This document shows positions 23,901 through 37,330 of a DNA stretch of 64,000 nt, piece by piece. The translations under genes were made by a program, and so were the position numbers. Positions within the stretch are counted from its first letter, which is position 1. Each line of letters starts with the position of its first letter. The notes beneath the pieces are model-generated. The model did not search any database. It saw nothing but the letters and a program-made list of their open reading frames with translations, and was not told where the DNA came from. This stretch comes from Climacteris rufus (taxonomy: Eukaryota > Chordata > Aves > Passeriformes > Climacteridae). The stretch spans positions 124,001 to 188,000 of the forward strand of contig VZRZ01004233.1 in the NCBI GenBank assembly GCA_013398175.1, in the 5' to 3' direction.

Positions 23901-26900
23901 CTGGGAGACAGGGGCTGCTTTTTAATTTCCACTTGTGTAACTCCTGTATGATAGATCTGGACAAAGGCCCCTAGAAACTCCTTCAGTACAAGTAGCAAAA
24001 ACAATAACAAGGTAATCCTAACCTCTCAAAATATCTTCAAAGAGTCAACACAAACTATAATGTTGTAAGTCGTGTCAGAAAGAGCCTAATGGCAGTTCAC
24101 CCACAAGAACCTGATCTTCGTCACTATTGGCAGCCAGAGGCACCTAATGGCATGTTAGAGCCAGCACAACAAGAGAAGATCAATGTGACACAAAAAGAAA
24201 AAATAAAGCAGCCCAGTGGTGTGTGAAGAAAGCATTGTCAGGCTCAGGGGAAGCAGCTGCTCTGTCATCTGCTCTGTAAAATACCACAACCTGAAAAGAA
24301 TAAAAGAATTTTAAAAATAGTACTCCATTTTCTCTTCTTTAAAGATTTGTCACCCCCATCATTTTCCCATCTGCAAAGTTCTGCTCACCATCAAAGCCTT
24401 TTAACTTTAATCTTAAAGTGACACATCACTTTTTTTTCTCTTTCCTTTTATTTGGGGGGTATGGGAGAGGATTTGAATATTTTCCTTCATTGTTGGATTC
24501 ATTTCTTTCAGTCTAAAGCTGGTTTTGAAATTCTAAGCAGGGTTAGAAGCTTTAGTAGAAATTCAACAACCTTCTGTTTATTAAAAAAAAATAAAATCTG
24601 TGATTTAAATCTCTGTCGTGCTGTGAAAAGGCATTAACATACTCTTTTCATCTGCTTCATTGAAAGCCGTTCTGCAGGTAAAGCAGGACTAGGCACTAGA
24701 GAAAGCTCACCTTCAAAGATGTTGGGTCTGGTTGTCTCCCAAACACCTTCCCCTGGCACACACTGCCATCCCCAGTTTGGTAGGAGGATACAGAGTCTTC
24801 TTCCTTCAAGTTGTCACTTTGAGTCTGGGTGAGTCTGGCAGTCAATAGTCATCACCTCATAAACAGGTACTGGATAAACACTGAAGGCCAGGCTGTGGTT
24901 GGTATGAGCCATTTCTTCACCCTTCTACCAGGACCTGAGTGGGAACAGTAATAGGTGGCTTCACATTTAAGGGTGAATCACTGCTAGAGCAGCATTCAAG
25001 TCCTCACCCAGAAACCATGCAAAATTATCCTGATGTAATGAGCAGTGCAAAGGACTCAGGGAGCAAACTGTCTCCACTGGCAAATAGGAAACAAATGGCT
25101 TACCAAGGAATATTTTTATTAAAGGCAGAGAAACAAAATGCCTCTAACAGGCAGATAAGTAGGGCAACAATAAGTCATTCTCAAAGAACAACCATAATTT
25201 ATATTCTTTTTTTCCAGAGAGAGACCAGCCATGGCAGCTGGATGCCTTTCCCCTTCTCTGCCAGCATTCACCAAGAGTGTGAATTTTACAGCCTTTCAAG
25301 GCCCATCTCAGCTGAGCAGGTTGGCTGTGGGTGGCCCTCGGCTCTGCTCCCACAACTCCATCATCCACCATCTCCCATCAGTCCTCCTCCATAGCCATGC
25401 ATGTGCATTCCCCATACAGCACAGGGACAGCTCCAGCCTTCCTGGGGGTGTAGAGGACTCGGCTGAAGATGCCAGTTCTGCCCACTGCTTTCTGACCAGC
25501 CTGTGAAAGAAAGCAGATATCACCCACCCCGAGAGCAAAGGCAGATGGCAAATTGCACTAGAGCATCAGGATGTACTGATGGCTTTCCCAATTCTCAAGA
25601 AAAGTGACTTCTGGGTGGGGGTAAGAAGGAAACAGGCAGGGGCGAGGGGAGGAAGAGCATGTGGGAGTTGGTCCCCTGGCAGAAGTGAGAACAGTCACAT
25701 CCAGATGCTCAAGCAGAATCACGATGCTGAAACTTGAAAGGAAACAAGAAAACTGAATTAATGCCATACTTTTTGGTTTTTTGCAGGTCTGGGTGCTCCC
25801 AGGAGTAAAAACATAGCCTACACAAAGCCTAAACAACATTGTGCTCTATCAAGGGCAGGAAAAAAAAGCAGAATTTAAGGCTTCCTTGTTTCCAACGGGA
25901 AAATCATTCCTCTCTTGTACACCTTGACAAAAAATACTGCTACTGATAAAAGTTCATGCAAAATTTTGAAGGAATGATTCCCAAGATCCTTAAATATTTA
26001 CTTTATAGAACTCAGTTAATGTCTTTACTGCCGAGAAACATAAGGTTGATGGAGACAGGACCAGCAAGTTCTGAACCAGCTGTTGTAACAGTAGAGTTCT
26101 CTAGAGAAAATAGCACCATTATCAATACAAATGACATTTCATTTACTGTAGATTTTGTAAGAATGTCTACTCTGTTCATAGAAATTTGCTGTTGATTTGA
26201 AAAGCCAGTTTTCAAAGGAGTGACAGAAATTACCTGCCCTTCTGTGTCTAGCATTTACTTTTCTCCCTTCATTTAGCTGCCTTGATAGTAACACTGGTTT
26301 ATCTAAATTACTGCAGTCTGCCCAGGCAGAGACAGTTCTATCAGTAAAAAAGTGTTAATATACATATATATGGTATAATACTCACATCACCATAGTGGTT
26401 ATACAGATTTAATATATTTTTATTTCTCCGCCAATCACTAGAGGAAAGTCTTCTGAATAAATAGCTACAGTAAACATGTACAGTAGCTGGTAAACTTCCA
26501 TATCAGCTTGATATGATTGCAAAAATTGAGATGAAAAATGTCTTCTGAGCTACTAACAGCCAGAAAAGTTTTTAACGTATAAGATGGTATTTTACTAGTG
26601 GATTTATTTCAACTCCAAAGCTAGACAGATTTCAGACAGTGCACACTGACAAAATGACACATTCAGTGGTTCCACTTTAACTGAGACCGTTACAATATTG
26701 CTTTATCCTGTCACTCTTATTCTAGAGATAATTCCTTTTTCTTCCTCCAAGCAGAACAAAAAAAAAGCGTGTACCTGCCTTTTGTTCCACCTTTGGGCAG
26801 GGGACGTTGGCTCATGATGATGGGAAATAACCAATAAATAGATGGATATATTACAGCAGAGCTGGCAATTATCAGTGGATAATGGAACTGTCAAGGGGTA

Positions 26901-29900
26901 TGTAAGAAGGAAACATGTCTGGCCATTCAGAGTCCTGAGTAATCTGTAATTTTTTGTTGTCTTGTCTCCAAATAGTTTAACTTGTATTCAATATCATATA
27001 AAACTAAGTTCATAATAGAGAGATCATGAGTCAAAGCATTCTTCAAAAATTTGGTCTTGAAATTTTTATAATATCTTGATAAATTATGCAGTTAATTTGG
27101 TTGTATTTTCTTAAAAGTGATAGCAGTGGCTGTTTAAAGCATGCAGTAGCCATTCTTGTGAAGATGAAAGGAGGAGCAGAGAGCACAACTCACCCATATC
27201 AGAGAATGTTCTTCACAGGTGCAATCAAAGTCATCTAAGACTTCTTTGTAGAGCAGGTGAGAAATTTTTCAATTAATGATTCCCACCTACCCAGTAGCTA
27301 ATTTTAACTTGCTAAAAATTATTGAATGGTGTTATATGAGGAAAAAAAATAAAATTTCTGTGTTCAAAGTATTTTGTTTTAAAGTTTAAGCAAAACCAAT
27401 GCATGCTTTTATCTGAGCTGTGTGCTTTAAATATTTTTAATCACAAGCATTTTTCAGATTTTAATTTTTGTACTGTAACAAAAAGAAGCATTTTAAAAAT
27501 AGAATATACTCCCACTTACCTCTTGGGTTGCTTTTTTCCTCTGAGCTTTTCAGCTGAGTTTTGAATAGTTTGGTTCAATGGACATAGAAGCCACAGGTGG
27601 AGACAACCGACAATGTGATATTTTGACATGGTCCCATCTTGCTTCTCCAAAATGCGTTTTCTGCAAAATAAAAAAAAAAAAATCCAAAATACAGGGAAAT
27701 TATTCCTTCCATTTTTTTATTATAGACTTTGACCATGTTATTCACCTTGCCTTCCACTAACATATTGTTTTTTCCTACCTCTATTCTGATTTCCTGAAGT
27801 TTGCTAAAAAACTTGTCTACAAAAATACTACATGAGAGACATCAAACACCTGCGTAAAAGATAAACTCATCTCATTAGTAAGTTGCTGTGCAGGAGGAGT
27901 CACAGTCCTCTTGCTGAATCATTGCCATGTGATACATATTTACTGTGAATATCTTGAGACAGAAGAAAATAATTACTGTAACATTTTAAAGCCTCAAAAC
28001 TTTATGAAAATTTTAGATATTAGATGTTATTGGTTCTACTGAGTCTGAGACCATGAAAGCCGAAAGTTTTTCCACTGAGAACCAAAGAAATATGTCCCCA
28101 TAACTCTGATATAATAAAGCTTTACTGCCACCTTTTTTCCAAAGCACAAGTTAGGGACCCTATTAAAGGAAGCATGTAAATTCACAGCTAGCTTCGCTTA
28201 CTTCTAAGGGAATAAAACAAGTCATACTCTTTAACACGTTCTGCCATTTGGAAGACACTGGCAACCAGTATATTTTAATCTGAGTTTTCCAGAAAGATGA
28301 TATCTACTTGATCTCTTTTGATACAGCTCTCAGTGGAAATAGATGTTATGTCAACAACATCACTTACTTTTATCTTCAATTGATGTTTTGAAAAAGATGT
28401 GATTTTAAAGGTTTATTTCTTAACTGAGAGAGAGAAAAGGTAAGAAAGAATGAGACTATTACACCATAGTCAATCTGAGTCTATATAACTTTTACCACCT
28501 TCTCTGGGTTATGACTGTCATTTCTGCTGCCAATAAGTTTCAGGTTTACCTCAGCCCTGTTATGGCTGGTTATCTCATTCTCACAATCCATTTGATACAA
28601 CCTAATCCATTAGTAGTTATTTTCCCATTTAGGACCACAGCCATTATTTCCCCTCTGATACATGCAGAGACATAAAAATAGCAGAGAAAAAATCAGGCAG
28701 ACTCCACATTGTAGACGTCATAGTCAGAAGTCTTTTATGCAATAAGCAGCATCAACAAAACCTAAATGAATCATAACTGACAGTTCAATAAATATATAAA
28801 TCTAAAAAAATGAAATATTCAAATGCAACAATAACACCCTGGGAGTAAAGAAGAACAGTTCAGTGTTTCTCTCAGGAGAGACAAATTAAATGCCTCACTC
28901 TATAAGCAGCAGAGATGATGAAAATCGGTTTCCTGCAGATCTGTATCTCAAGTCTGTGTTCTCCTCTGGACTCTGATATCTAAGCAACATGATTCCACAT
29001 CAGCTTCTCCCCTGATAGGACATGAACCCTCTGCCTCCTCTACCTGACCAACTATTTTCATAAAGCTCATAGGGGTTTATTATTTTTCTTATCTTTACAT
29101 TTCCGATAAATTTGGATGAAATCGGCTCATGTGTCAAAATGTTTGGGGCCAGTGTTAGCAGGACTGTGGACAACTGATCACCAAACAGACAAATGCAGCA
29201 TGTTTTCATATTTGCTCAGAAAAAAAAAGCAAACTAAAATAAAACCTGTTTTTGAACCAAAAGCTGGACACACCTGTTATTTTCAGGGATAAATGGGGGG
29301 GAAGAGGAGAGGTGAACAGTGAAGTGGGACGACACATGAAATTTTAAGAAAGGATTCAAAGACATAGATAGAGATTTGATAGAAAGTAGAAAGAAAAAAG
29401 GAAAAGCCCTATATTCAATGGGGAAAAAAAAAACCTACTTCCAAAAGAAAACCAGCTCTTTGGAAATGACAGCAGGATTGTGCTTTCCAGCAGCTTAAAA
29501 ACAAAATTCTGTGGCCTTCACCCCACAAATGGTCTGAATCACATTTGCTGAGAATGAGAAAAGGAGTCACAGGCACAACAGGTGTCTTATGCCCAAGTTC
29601 TTCTGTCACTCATCTTTTGGTACAATTTTTATCTAAATTATCATCTGGAAACTTCGGAAGCTCACTAAGGAGAAAAGAAAAAAGAGGCAAAGGCACTTGC
29701 TGTTTGTTAAGAATGTATGAGAGTAAGTTTAGATGGGCTTTTAGCTCTATTGGGGTGGCCTGCACCCCAAGATCACTTTATCTCTCTAATTCTTTAATAG
29801 TGACCGACCTGGTCTATTACAACATGAACTGGTTTGTTGAATAGACACAAGAAAACACAGATAAGACCAAAACTTGAACAGAGCTACTTACTACACAGGA

Positions 29901-30530
29901 CAAACAAAGACTACTAGTAGTTTTATATAGTGCACAATAAAAGGTACCTATATTACAGCTAGCAAAGGAGTAGTAGGATTAGGAGCCAATGTAACTTACC
30001 AATCAGATGAGTAGTGTACAAAAGCTTCCTTTCACTCAACTTCTAGAAGAGCAGCAAGAAGCAGAATACCAACATCTTGATATTCTGGAGAAAACCATTC
30101 GCATTGTCCGAAGAGTATATAAACGATTGTCTACTTTTTGGAACTCACAGTCATCTTTTATAGTTGTAAAATCCTATTTGTCTGTCAGTCACAAGTTTGA
30201 ACTTATCTTGTATACTCTGGCTTCCCAGCAAAGAGGTGTTTACTGGCAGCTATAATTCTTAGTTCTGGCACCAGGAGACTTGAGTTGTTAGGGGGAGATG
30301 TTCCCCTAATCTCAGCAGATAAGATTTTGGCAGCAGAGGTGGGGGTGTAAACAGTCCTGTCACACTGGTTAAATAACATCTCTCTTTCTCTGAGCTATTC
30401 CATGAAAGAAGACAGAGAGCTATCTGCTTTTACTTACCAATAAACTAATATGAGTAAAGAAAGTAACAAACAGTTTTTATGAGCATGCATTCACTTGGGG
30501 TAGGGGACTTCCTATACAGGATATGCACCA
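20924..30530. other. Non-coding stretch, no recognised element
   Basis: No exon, RNA gene or nameable repeat is supported over this 9.6 kb. The longest open frame is 151 codons (24,939-25,394). Its 3' half overlaps a locally GC-richer block at about 25,230-25,510 that is also open in other frames, which points to composition and not coding. A-runs occur near 27,669 and 29,422. A start resembling some avian LTRs (TGTCATGGTTTAAG at 22,396) is not followed by recognisable LTR sequence. Confidence 0.45.
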
Positions 30531-30674
30531 AACCTGGAAGTGTTCAAGGCCAGGTTGGATGAGGCTTTGAACAACGTAGTCTAGTGGGAGGTGTCCCTGC
30601 TCGTGGCAGGGGGGTTGAAACTAAGTGATCTTTAAGGTTCCCTCCAACCCAAACCATTGTATGATTCCATGATA
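30531..30674 (+). mobile_element. CR1 LINE, 5'-truncated 3' end
   Basis: This is the avian CR1 3' end in sense orientation: CCTGGAAGTGTTCAAGGCCA, a 'ggatgaggctttgaacaac' piece, GGTGTCCCTGCTCGTGGCAG, a 'gtgatctttaaggttccctcc' piece, then 'ccattgtatgattccatgat' as the diverged octamer-type tail. Only the last 144 bases or so of the element are present. Severe 5' truncation of this kind is typical of CR1 insertion by target-primed reverse transcription. It encodes nothing functional. Confidence 0.93.
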
Positions 30675-32519
30675 AAATGTGTTTGAATGCTAGCACTGCT
30701 CACAGTGTGAGTAGAATCCTGCCTGGGCTGTGGTGCTCCAGAGTTTCTCTCTGGCTACTGCACTGTATTTGACTGTGTTTTTGGCTCTTGAATCAGAACA
30801 AAGGGGAAGATTGTGAAGGACTGGGAAGTGGCTGACTCAAATCTAGTTTCTGTTAGTGCCCAACTGCTGGCCTGTATGAAATTAATCTATCTACATAACA
30901 TTTCATTATCACTTTAATAATGAAGATCAATCTCATCCAGCTGGGTGTCTGAATAACATGTAAATTAGAGCACCACCCTATTTAGAAGTGGGCCAAACTA
31001 GTGCCAAAATCTGTATTAAGCTTTCAGCAGGTTGAATTTCAAGGCACAGATCTAGACTGGTCTCATTAATATTTTGCAGCAGATGAGTAATCCTCTTCCG
31101 AAGTGAGCCCTGGTAGGCCATGCCCAAAGGTAGGAGCCCCATTTCCACTTGGACAGAAATGTTGATCTCAGTTTCTCATACTATATACTGTCAGAAAAGA
31201 CCCCCACTTTCTATGTGTGATTGCTGTGGTGACAAAAAAGGTGTCTATAAATCCTTCCTTCAACAGCATGAGCAGACATAGTTGAAGGTATAAAAGGCCA
31301 GATGCAAGCCCAAGTGGATCTCCTGCCTTTGCCCACAGAAAGGAAGGAATGTGTTACTTATGTGTCCTCATTTATAGGCAGGCATCTGTCCTGTACCAGC
31401 CTCAGCAAGCTACTCAGCAGATATTTACCTGCAAGATTCTAATCCCTAAAGCTGTACAGATGACATCCTGTAAATTTAAAAGAAACAAAACAATTTTAAA
31501 AGAATTTTAAAAGAAACTGTTCCATCCATCCCTAGCTAAAATTTACTACCTTGACCTTAAAGTCAAAGTTTTAACAGGGGTTTGAAGACTGAACTAAATC
31601 GACTTTTTTTCTTGAAGTACAATCCTATAAGAACAGTGCCATTTGGTTCTGTGCAGAGTACACGTACTCTGAAAGGGTTTTTATAGACCTAAGAAATCAG
31701 GCTTAGCAAAACAGTGTTTTCCCTCCTAAAATACTTGAAAGCTTTGCCATGGATTAAGAATTGGTGTTCTGCTGCAGGACTTGCACCACCTCAGTCCTCT
31801 GCTTTGCCAGGACTGGCAGTACCAACCTCCTTAGGTCACTTCCATCACTGCATCCTGCCTCACGTTATCCTGGAAAACGGCCCCAGAACCTGCTGAGCAA
31901 GGAAATTATACTGGATAGCCATGATTCATTTACACACAGCAGCTGCAGAAAACATAAGGCAACTGTTGGAAGAGTGAGCCCTTGTGGGATTGAGTATATG
32001 ACAAATCTCTCAAGCTTTACTTTCATCCTGCTCTCAGTGCTGTGGGGCTCTGAACTTCATAAAAAAAATGCTTATTAATGATTCAGCTCTGGGAACTCCA
32101 ACTGATGTAAAGGAGAAAATGTACCCTTTGAAAAAGATCTGATGGAAATCTTCTCTTTCAAATCTCTCCTCAAGACCTACCTCTGCTGCAACATCTATCA
32201 GCCAGGTAATGATCCTTACAGGTTAACAGCGGTCAGGGACAACCCACACCTCTTATTAAAGGTGTTTTGCAATGATTCATAAACACCATGCTGGATCCAC
32301 AGATCACTTATATCTTCTTGTGGTGTCATCCCCATCTTCTTCCTCCCTTACTGCCTCCTTCCTCTTTAAACTTATTTGTTATATTCTTTACAGGACCCTG
32401 TCCTCCTCTGGTACTGGGGCAGTACAAGATGGTAGTCAGATGGCACTCATCCTACAACTGAAGTTCTGGACTGTCTGTGGGGGTGTCTGTGTACACATAT
32501 TTACAAATGGTCACAGGCA
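30675..32519. other. Non-coding stretch, no recognised element
   Basis: I see no gene or nameable repeat. A small A/T-rich direct repeat (TTTTAAAAGAA twice) lies at about 31,494-31,515. Open frames here (at most 105 codons, 31,761-32,078) have no recognised domain. Confidence 0.45.
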
Positions 32520-32690
32520 AGCGTACATATATACATATATATTCGTCTGTGTATATAAATGTATATGTATGTGTGTGTGTGTATATGCACATATATGTGT
32601 ATATATGTGCACTTGCCTGTGAGTGTGTGTGTGGATATATATTGATATATAGATATGCACACACACTTCCACACACACCCTCTCCAATCT
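32520..32690. repeat. TG/TA alternating purine-pyrimidine tract
   Basis: An interrupted microsatellite made of CATATA, TGTATA and TGTG units includes a TGTGTGTGTGTGTATA core at about 32,568. It is open in several frames on both strands only because it lacks in-phase stops, giving tyrosine/valine/histidine-rich nonsense translations. Long alternating purine-pyrimidine runs like this are known to favour Z-DNA under supercoiling. Function here is unknown. Confidence 0.9.
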
Positions 32691-35600
32691 CAGAAAAATT
32701 ACCTAGAACTTCCCACAACAGAGCTTCCACACACAAAATTATTCACACATTATTTATATTTGTAAACCTCAGAAATCAAAAGTAAACAAGCCAAAATTCT
32801 CTTAAGTAAATTTTTAGTATCTGATTAGGAGAATATTTTGGTTTTAAGTGGTATGAATTAGTTCCCTTATATATACACAATTACATTATTTGAGAAATGA
32901 AATAGTAGGATCATCAATAAGAGTTTGCATTTGTCAGACAAACTCTAAGGAAAATGCTCAAACACAAAACTTTTAATACTTTTTTCCCTTGGAAGTCACA
33001 TAAAATAAAACCAAATATGTCATCATTCTAAGTGAAATTTAGGAGTTGCAGAATCACTGCTTGTTTTACTACTGCTATATACATGGTAGAATTGCTTACA
33101 ATATGAAAGATGTTTGACAATAAAGTGGTAGGTAAAGCATGACAAGCTAGGCTGAAAATGGTTTTAGTCTAATAGTGCTAGGGACAGGGGTTGTTTATTG
33201 CTATGGATGACAGCCAGCCCTCTTTGAAATCAGTTGGAGTTTTGCCACCATCACATCATCCAGACCACTGTTCTGGGACACAGACCAGGGTCTCAGGTCT
33301 CAGTTTGATTATCTGGCTTGATAACTTCTACCAGTAACACTGGTGTATGGAAAAATTAAACATAAACAATAATGAAGTATCAGCTCATTTTCACTTTTGG
33401 GACAGAAATCTTTCACACAAGTGGCCCCATGTATGTAAGTGACTCCAACAAAGTCACTGGTGTCTTTGAGAGCAGTTTTATTGACGACACAGCAAGCTCC
33501 TAGTTCACTCACAAGTGCAATGCATCGTTTCACAGGCTGCTCTCTACACAGAGCCTATTGCAGTCAAGACTACAAACTTCTTCTGGATGTCCAACTTCAC
33601 ATGCTCCCTTAAGAGGCTGTCAGTGACTTTTCTCCAGTGCATGAACATAAAGGACAGAGTAGTCTCATTAAGGGACAGCCTCAGTCCCATTAAGACTTCA
33701 GGCTTGATAGACTCCCGGTCACAGTTTTGAACACAGAACCACTTTCCCTCCTCACCTGAAATCTCTTTAAAAGTTTCACATCCCGCTGAATGCTACATCA
33801 GTGGCAGGTTCGTAATAAAAGGAGACAAGTGGAGCTGAAATTAGTATGGTCTGGGGATTACAATAGAGGTTTAAAAAGTCTTTGGATCTGCCTACTCCCA
33901 ACTCCATACATGTCAGAGAAGTCTTACTGCTCATCCCTTCCAAAGCCACCCTGGCACCCAGGAGCTACACCCACCTAGGACTTTGGGTCACAAACCAGCA
34001 AGCAGGATGGAGGTAAAAGCTGATGTAGTGCTTTGATCCTATACAGAAGTTGCCTCAACAAACCTGAGTTCCATAATGCCTGAAAAACAAAACAACCCAC
34101 AAGTGAGTTTCACACTGTTCAGACAGCAGGAAGCTGTCTCCTAGAGGAGAATCCTCCGTTCACTACTGCCCTTCCGATTCCCAAATAACATTTCCCTCAT
34201 CAGATAACAAGAAGCACTCTCAAAATTCACCCTTATCACAGTTCAGATGAGAGAACTTCAAGGTCAGAGGCAGCCAATTTGTAAAGCTAAGTTATGCTAG
34301 AGAGAACACCATACTGTAAGTTAGAATATTACACTAAAAACACTGCTGATGGAAAGCCTCTCAACATCTTACCATGTCTCAGAACTGATCTGAAGGTGAG
34401 GATTACTTATAGCGTTCTGTAAATCGGGCAAATGAATCAGGTGTACACAGTAAAATGGCTTTATTATTAGACACCCTCAGCTCTCACTAAGATTGAGCAG
34501 CTGCTCAGAGAATGGTAGTAGCTGCTGTGGCTGAGACACTGTCATTCTTAGCTCATGTTTCAAAATGTTTGTCTTATTCTGGAAACCAGTATCAAAACTA
34601 TGTGGCAGAAATCGTTGCAATATTCTCAAAGAAAATTGAAAATGGGATAGTTGCACCAAGTTGATGATTTAAAATATATAAAACTGTAGAAATCAGGTAT
34701 TAGGGAGTTAAAGTCTGTGGACAAGCTTGCAAAAACTGCAGAGACAAGTCAAAGCTCACCTCTTTTTACCTGTCTTTATTCTAGTTCTCTACTTTTTTCT
34801 TGGACCATATGATGTGTTCGCAGCCAAATCTCCTGGCTAAGTTATTTTTTCTAAAGAGCATCTCATCTCTAGTCACACAGGTACAAGGTTTAAACCAGTA
34901 AACTCTTTACTACTGTTGCTGAACTGCAGTCCAGCTCTAGGTTTTCACATACACACTAAATATTTTGCATAATAGAAGAGTTCAAATACTCTGCTATAAT
35001 ACAGGAGAAAAACTCCTGACCAGAATTTAAACAAGCTTATTAAACCACACCTAACACACATCCAGAACAACATAAACCAAGGCATATTCCAAAATATGTC
35101 CTGCAAAATCACTACAAACAACAGAAACTACTTCAAAATAACATTATCTGCATAAATCTATCTGGACTGAATTAGGTCTCCGTTGAATATAATGGCATAG
35201 ACTCACCACCTTCATCCTTTCTTAGATGTCTCCTATAGTTTGGGGTTTATTTTTTTAATAACCTACAGAAAGGGACAGATGTTAGTGTCATTCAGCACAG
35301 CTTAAAGTATTGCTTTCATTGCAAAAAAAAAAACAAAAAAAAAACCAAATAACCTGCCCCTGTTCTATGAACAAACTCACCCGAGTGTATCAGCTTCCAC
35401 CTCTTTACAGTATCAGAAGGAGGAAGACCTTCAGACCACTTCAGAGGTGGTGAATGGCAAGCCAGGGCTGAGTTGCCCAAAGCCCCTGAAACTGGGACAT
35501 GGATGAACAAAGATTGTCATGAGCAAAACCCTGGGGTTTACCAGTCACCACTCTGGCTACCCTTGGTGTAGCTTATTTCACAAGGTATTCATTTGAGGGG

Positions 35601-36196
35601 GGGAAAAAATCTATCAACTTGCAAAAACTGATTAAAGAAATCTAAAAGAAACTGAAACTTCCACCTAGACTTCCTAAATGAAAAAAAAAAAAAGGCAATA
35701 AATGCTTACCATTTGGTGCAATGCAGTGTATTCCAAGGGCAAGATCTTTTGTTCTTCAGAATTATTTTTATAATGTCACCTCTGCCAGGAATGATTTAAG
35801 AGCTTCCAGATAAGGGAATTAATTTCATCAGAGGCAGAGAGATCACCTCAAGTCTCCCTCTAGCTTCTTGATAAGTAAAACACCCTCCCCAGCTCTCTTT
35901 AGCACCTCACTGCTATATTCAGAAGTGGGACTTTAAAGCAAAGGAAATTATTAGTTTCTCTGTGTAAAAGCCATCTTTCAAAAATTAAGAGAGCAAACGT
36001 AAGTGCATTAGGTAGAGAGAAGTTTGTTGATTAATCTTCAAGCAACTTTAAAACTATCCTAAACCAGGTGTATCCAATCTACTCCTCTGAATAGCTACTA
36101 CTACATAGCAACACTGTGACTGCTGCAAGTGAGAATAGATAGTACCTCACATTTTCAGAAAGTGAAGGATGTTGTAGTGTTTCAGGTGTCTTATAT
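32691..36196. other. Non-coding stretch, no recognised element
   Basis: No coding exon is supported. An A-rich tract (35,322-35,345) interrupts the region. Short pieces such as 'gaatataatggcatagactc' near 35,187 and 'gaaatcagttggagttttgcc' near 33,225 faintly resemble the 3' portions of very old amniote LINE repeats, but they are too diverged to annotate. Confidence 0.4.
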
Positions 36197-36243
36197 GTAG
36201 GAATTGCTAATTGCCATTGCCAATGGCTAATTGCCATTCCTAC
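36197..36243. repeat. 47-base imperfect hairpin with internal direct repeat
   Basis: The outer arms GTAGGAAT (36,197-36,204) and ATTCCTAC (36,236-36,243) are exact reverse complements. The inner core GCCATTG-C-CAATGGC is a perfect 7-bp stem. The unit GCTAATTGCCATT occurs twice, 20 bases apart. I cannot say whether it is transcribed. It may simply be slippage at a quasi-palindrome. Confidence 0.75.
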
Positions 36244-37189
36244 TTGCATATAGGAATCCTCTCTCTTAAACTAATTTATACCTCTTCCAATGCCAGATAC
36301 AGCAGAGTATCATCTAAAAACATAAATAAAGCTTAAACACAAATTTCCCTCTCTATAGAGGGCACATTCCTGCTTGGTCTCACCCACCATGCATTTCCTT
36401 CTCCAGTATCTACCAGTTCTTCTTAGTAAGTGCAAAGGAACAAGGAAAGGAATATCAGAGCTGGGAAATCATTTGCAATTCACTCCTTCAGCCAACAAAA
36501 GCAACTGCTAAAAGAGGATGTCAATCTTACCCCCTTGTAATCCTCTGCATAGCTACAGTAAGGAAAAAGAATCCTAAATATTGCACATTCCCAGTCATGA
36601 GTCACCCAAAACAGCACTGTGCTGGGTGGCCACAGTCTGGGTTTTCATAAGTCCCTTGGACAGGAGCAAGGAAGAACCTGAAGTGTCCTGCATGAGTTGC
36701 TTCTGTTCTGCTCTAGCTAACCTATATGTAGCTTATTTTGAATATTGAGGTTTTCTTTTCTATGGTCCCAGGATCTTTTCACTCAGAGATGCTTGTTCTG
36801 GTAAGATATTTTGTTCAAGTCTCCATAATCTCCAAAGTATTCAGTCATCCTACTTCTTATATACAGACAGTGGAGGAACAGCATTGTTGGGTAAAGCTCT
36901 GATAAGGAAGGCTCCAGTTCACACAACACATACATTTCCTAACAGATTATGTTAAAGAAAGGAACTCAGATTGCCTGTGTTCAGGGAATACTGAGGAACA
37001 CCGGAGAAATGGAGATTCATCTTATAAGGGGACACTATTACAAAATTACTTATTCAGCTTAAAAAAAGCACAGATGCCACTTCCAGACAGAGGGTGCAAC
37101 TGTGCTACAAATACTTCAAGAAGAAAACCCAAGAGAAGAACTTCCCAAATTCACAGAGAGTGTTGACATATGAAGAAAATGGTTACTAA

Positions 37190-37330
37190 GAAATGAGATT
37201 GCCAGCCATTTGGAGACTGAAGCTCTGGAACAGATTTCCAGAAAAAAAATGTACTAGGAGCAAAACAAAAACCCTCAATCAGTTTTCAAGATAGGGCTGG
37301 ATGTGTTTGCAAAGAGGATTCTTGTGAATT
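37190..37330 (+). mobile_element. Possible ancient CR1-like 3' fragment
   Basis: The order 'tctggaacagatttcc' (37,226) then 'gttttcaagatagggctgga' (37,282) resembles the sense-strand end of old CR1 copies ('tggaacagattgcc...tttaagat.g..ctgga'). Divergence is strong, and the middle is replaced by an A-rich stretch. No end signature is preserved. This is a tentative call. Confidence 0.35.

Noticed and set aside
24939..25394. 151-codon open frame on the plus strand
   Set aside because: No recognised domain. The overlapping GC-rich block is open in several frames. A few frames of this length are expected by chance in 64 kb.
32272..32785. Overlapping open frames of 94-116 codons on both strands
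   Set aside because: Produced by the stop-poor TG/TA microsatellite.
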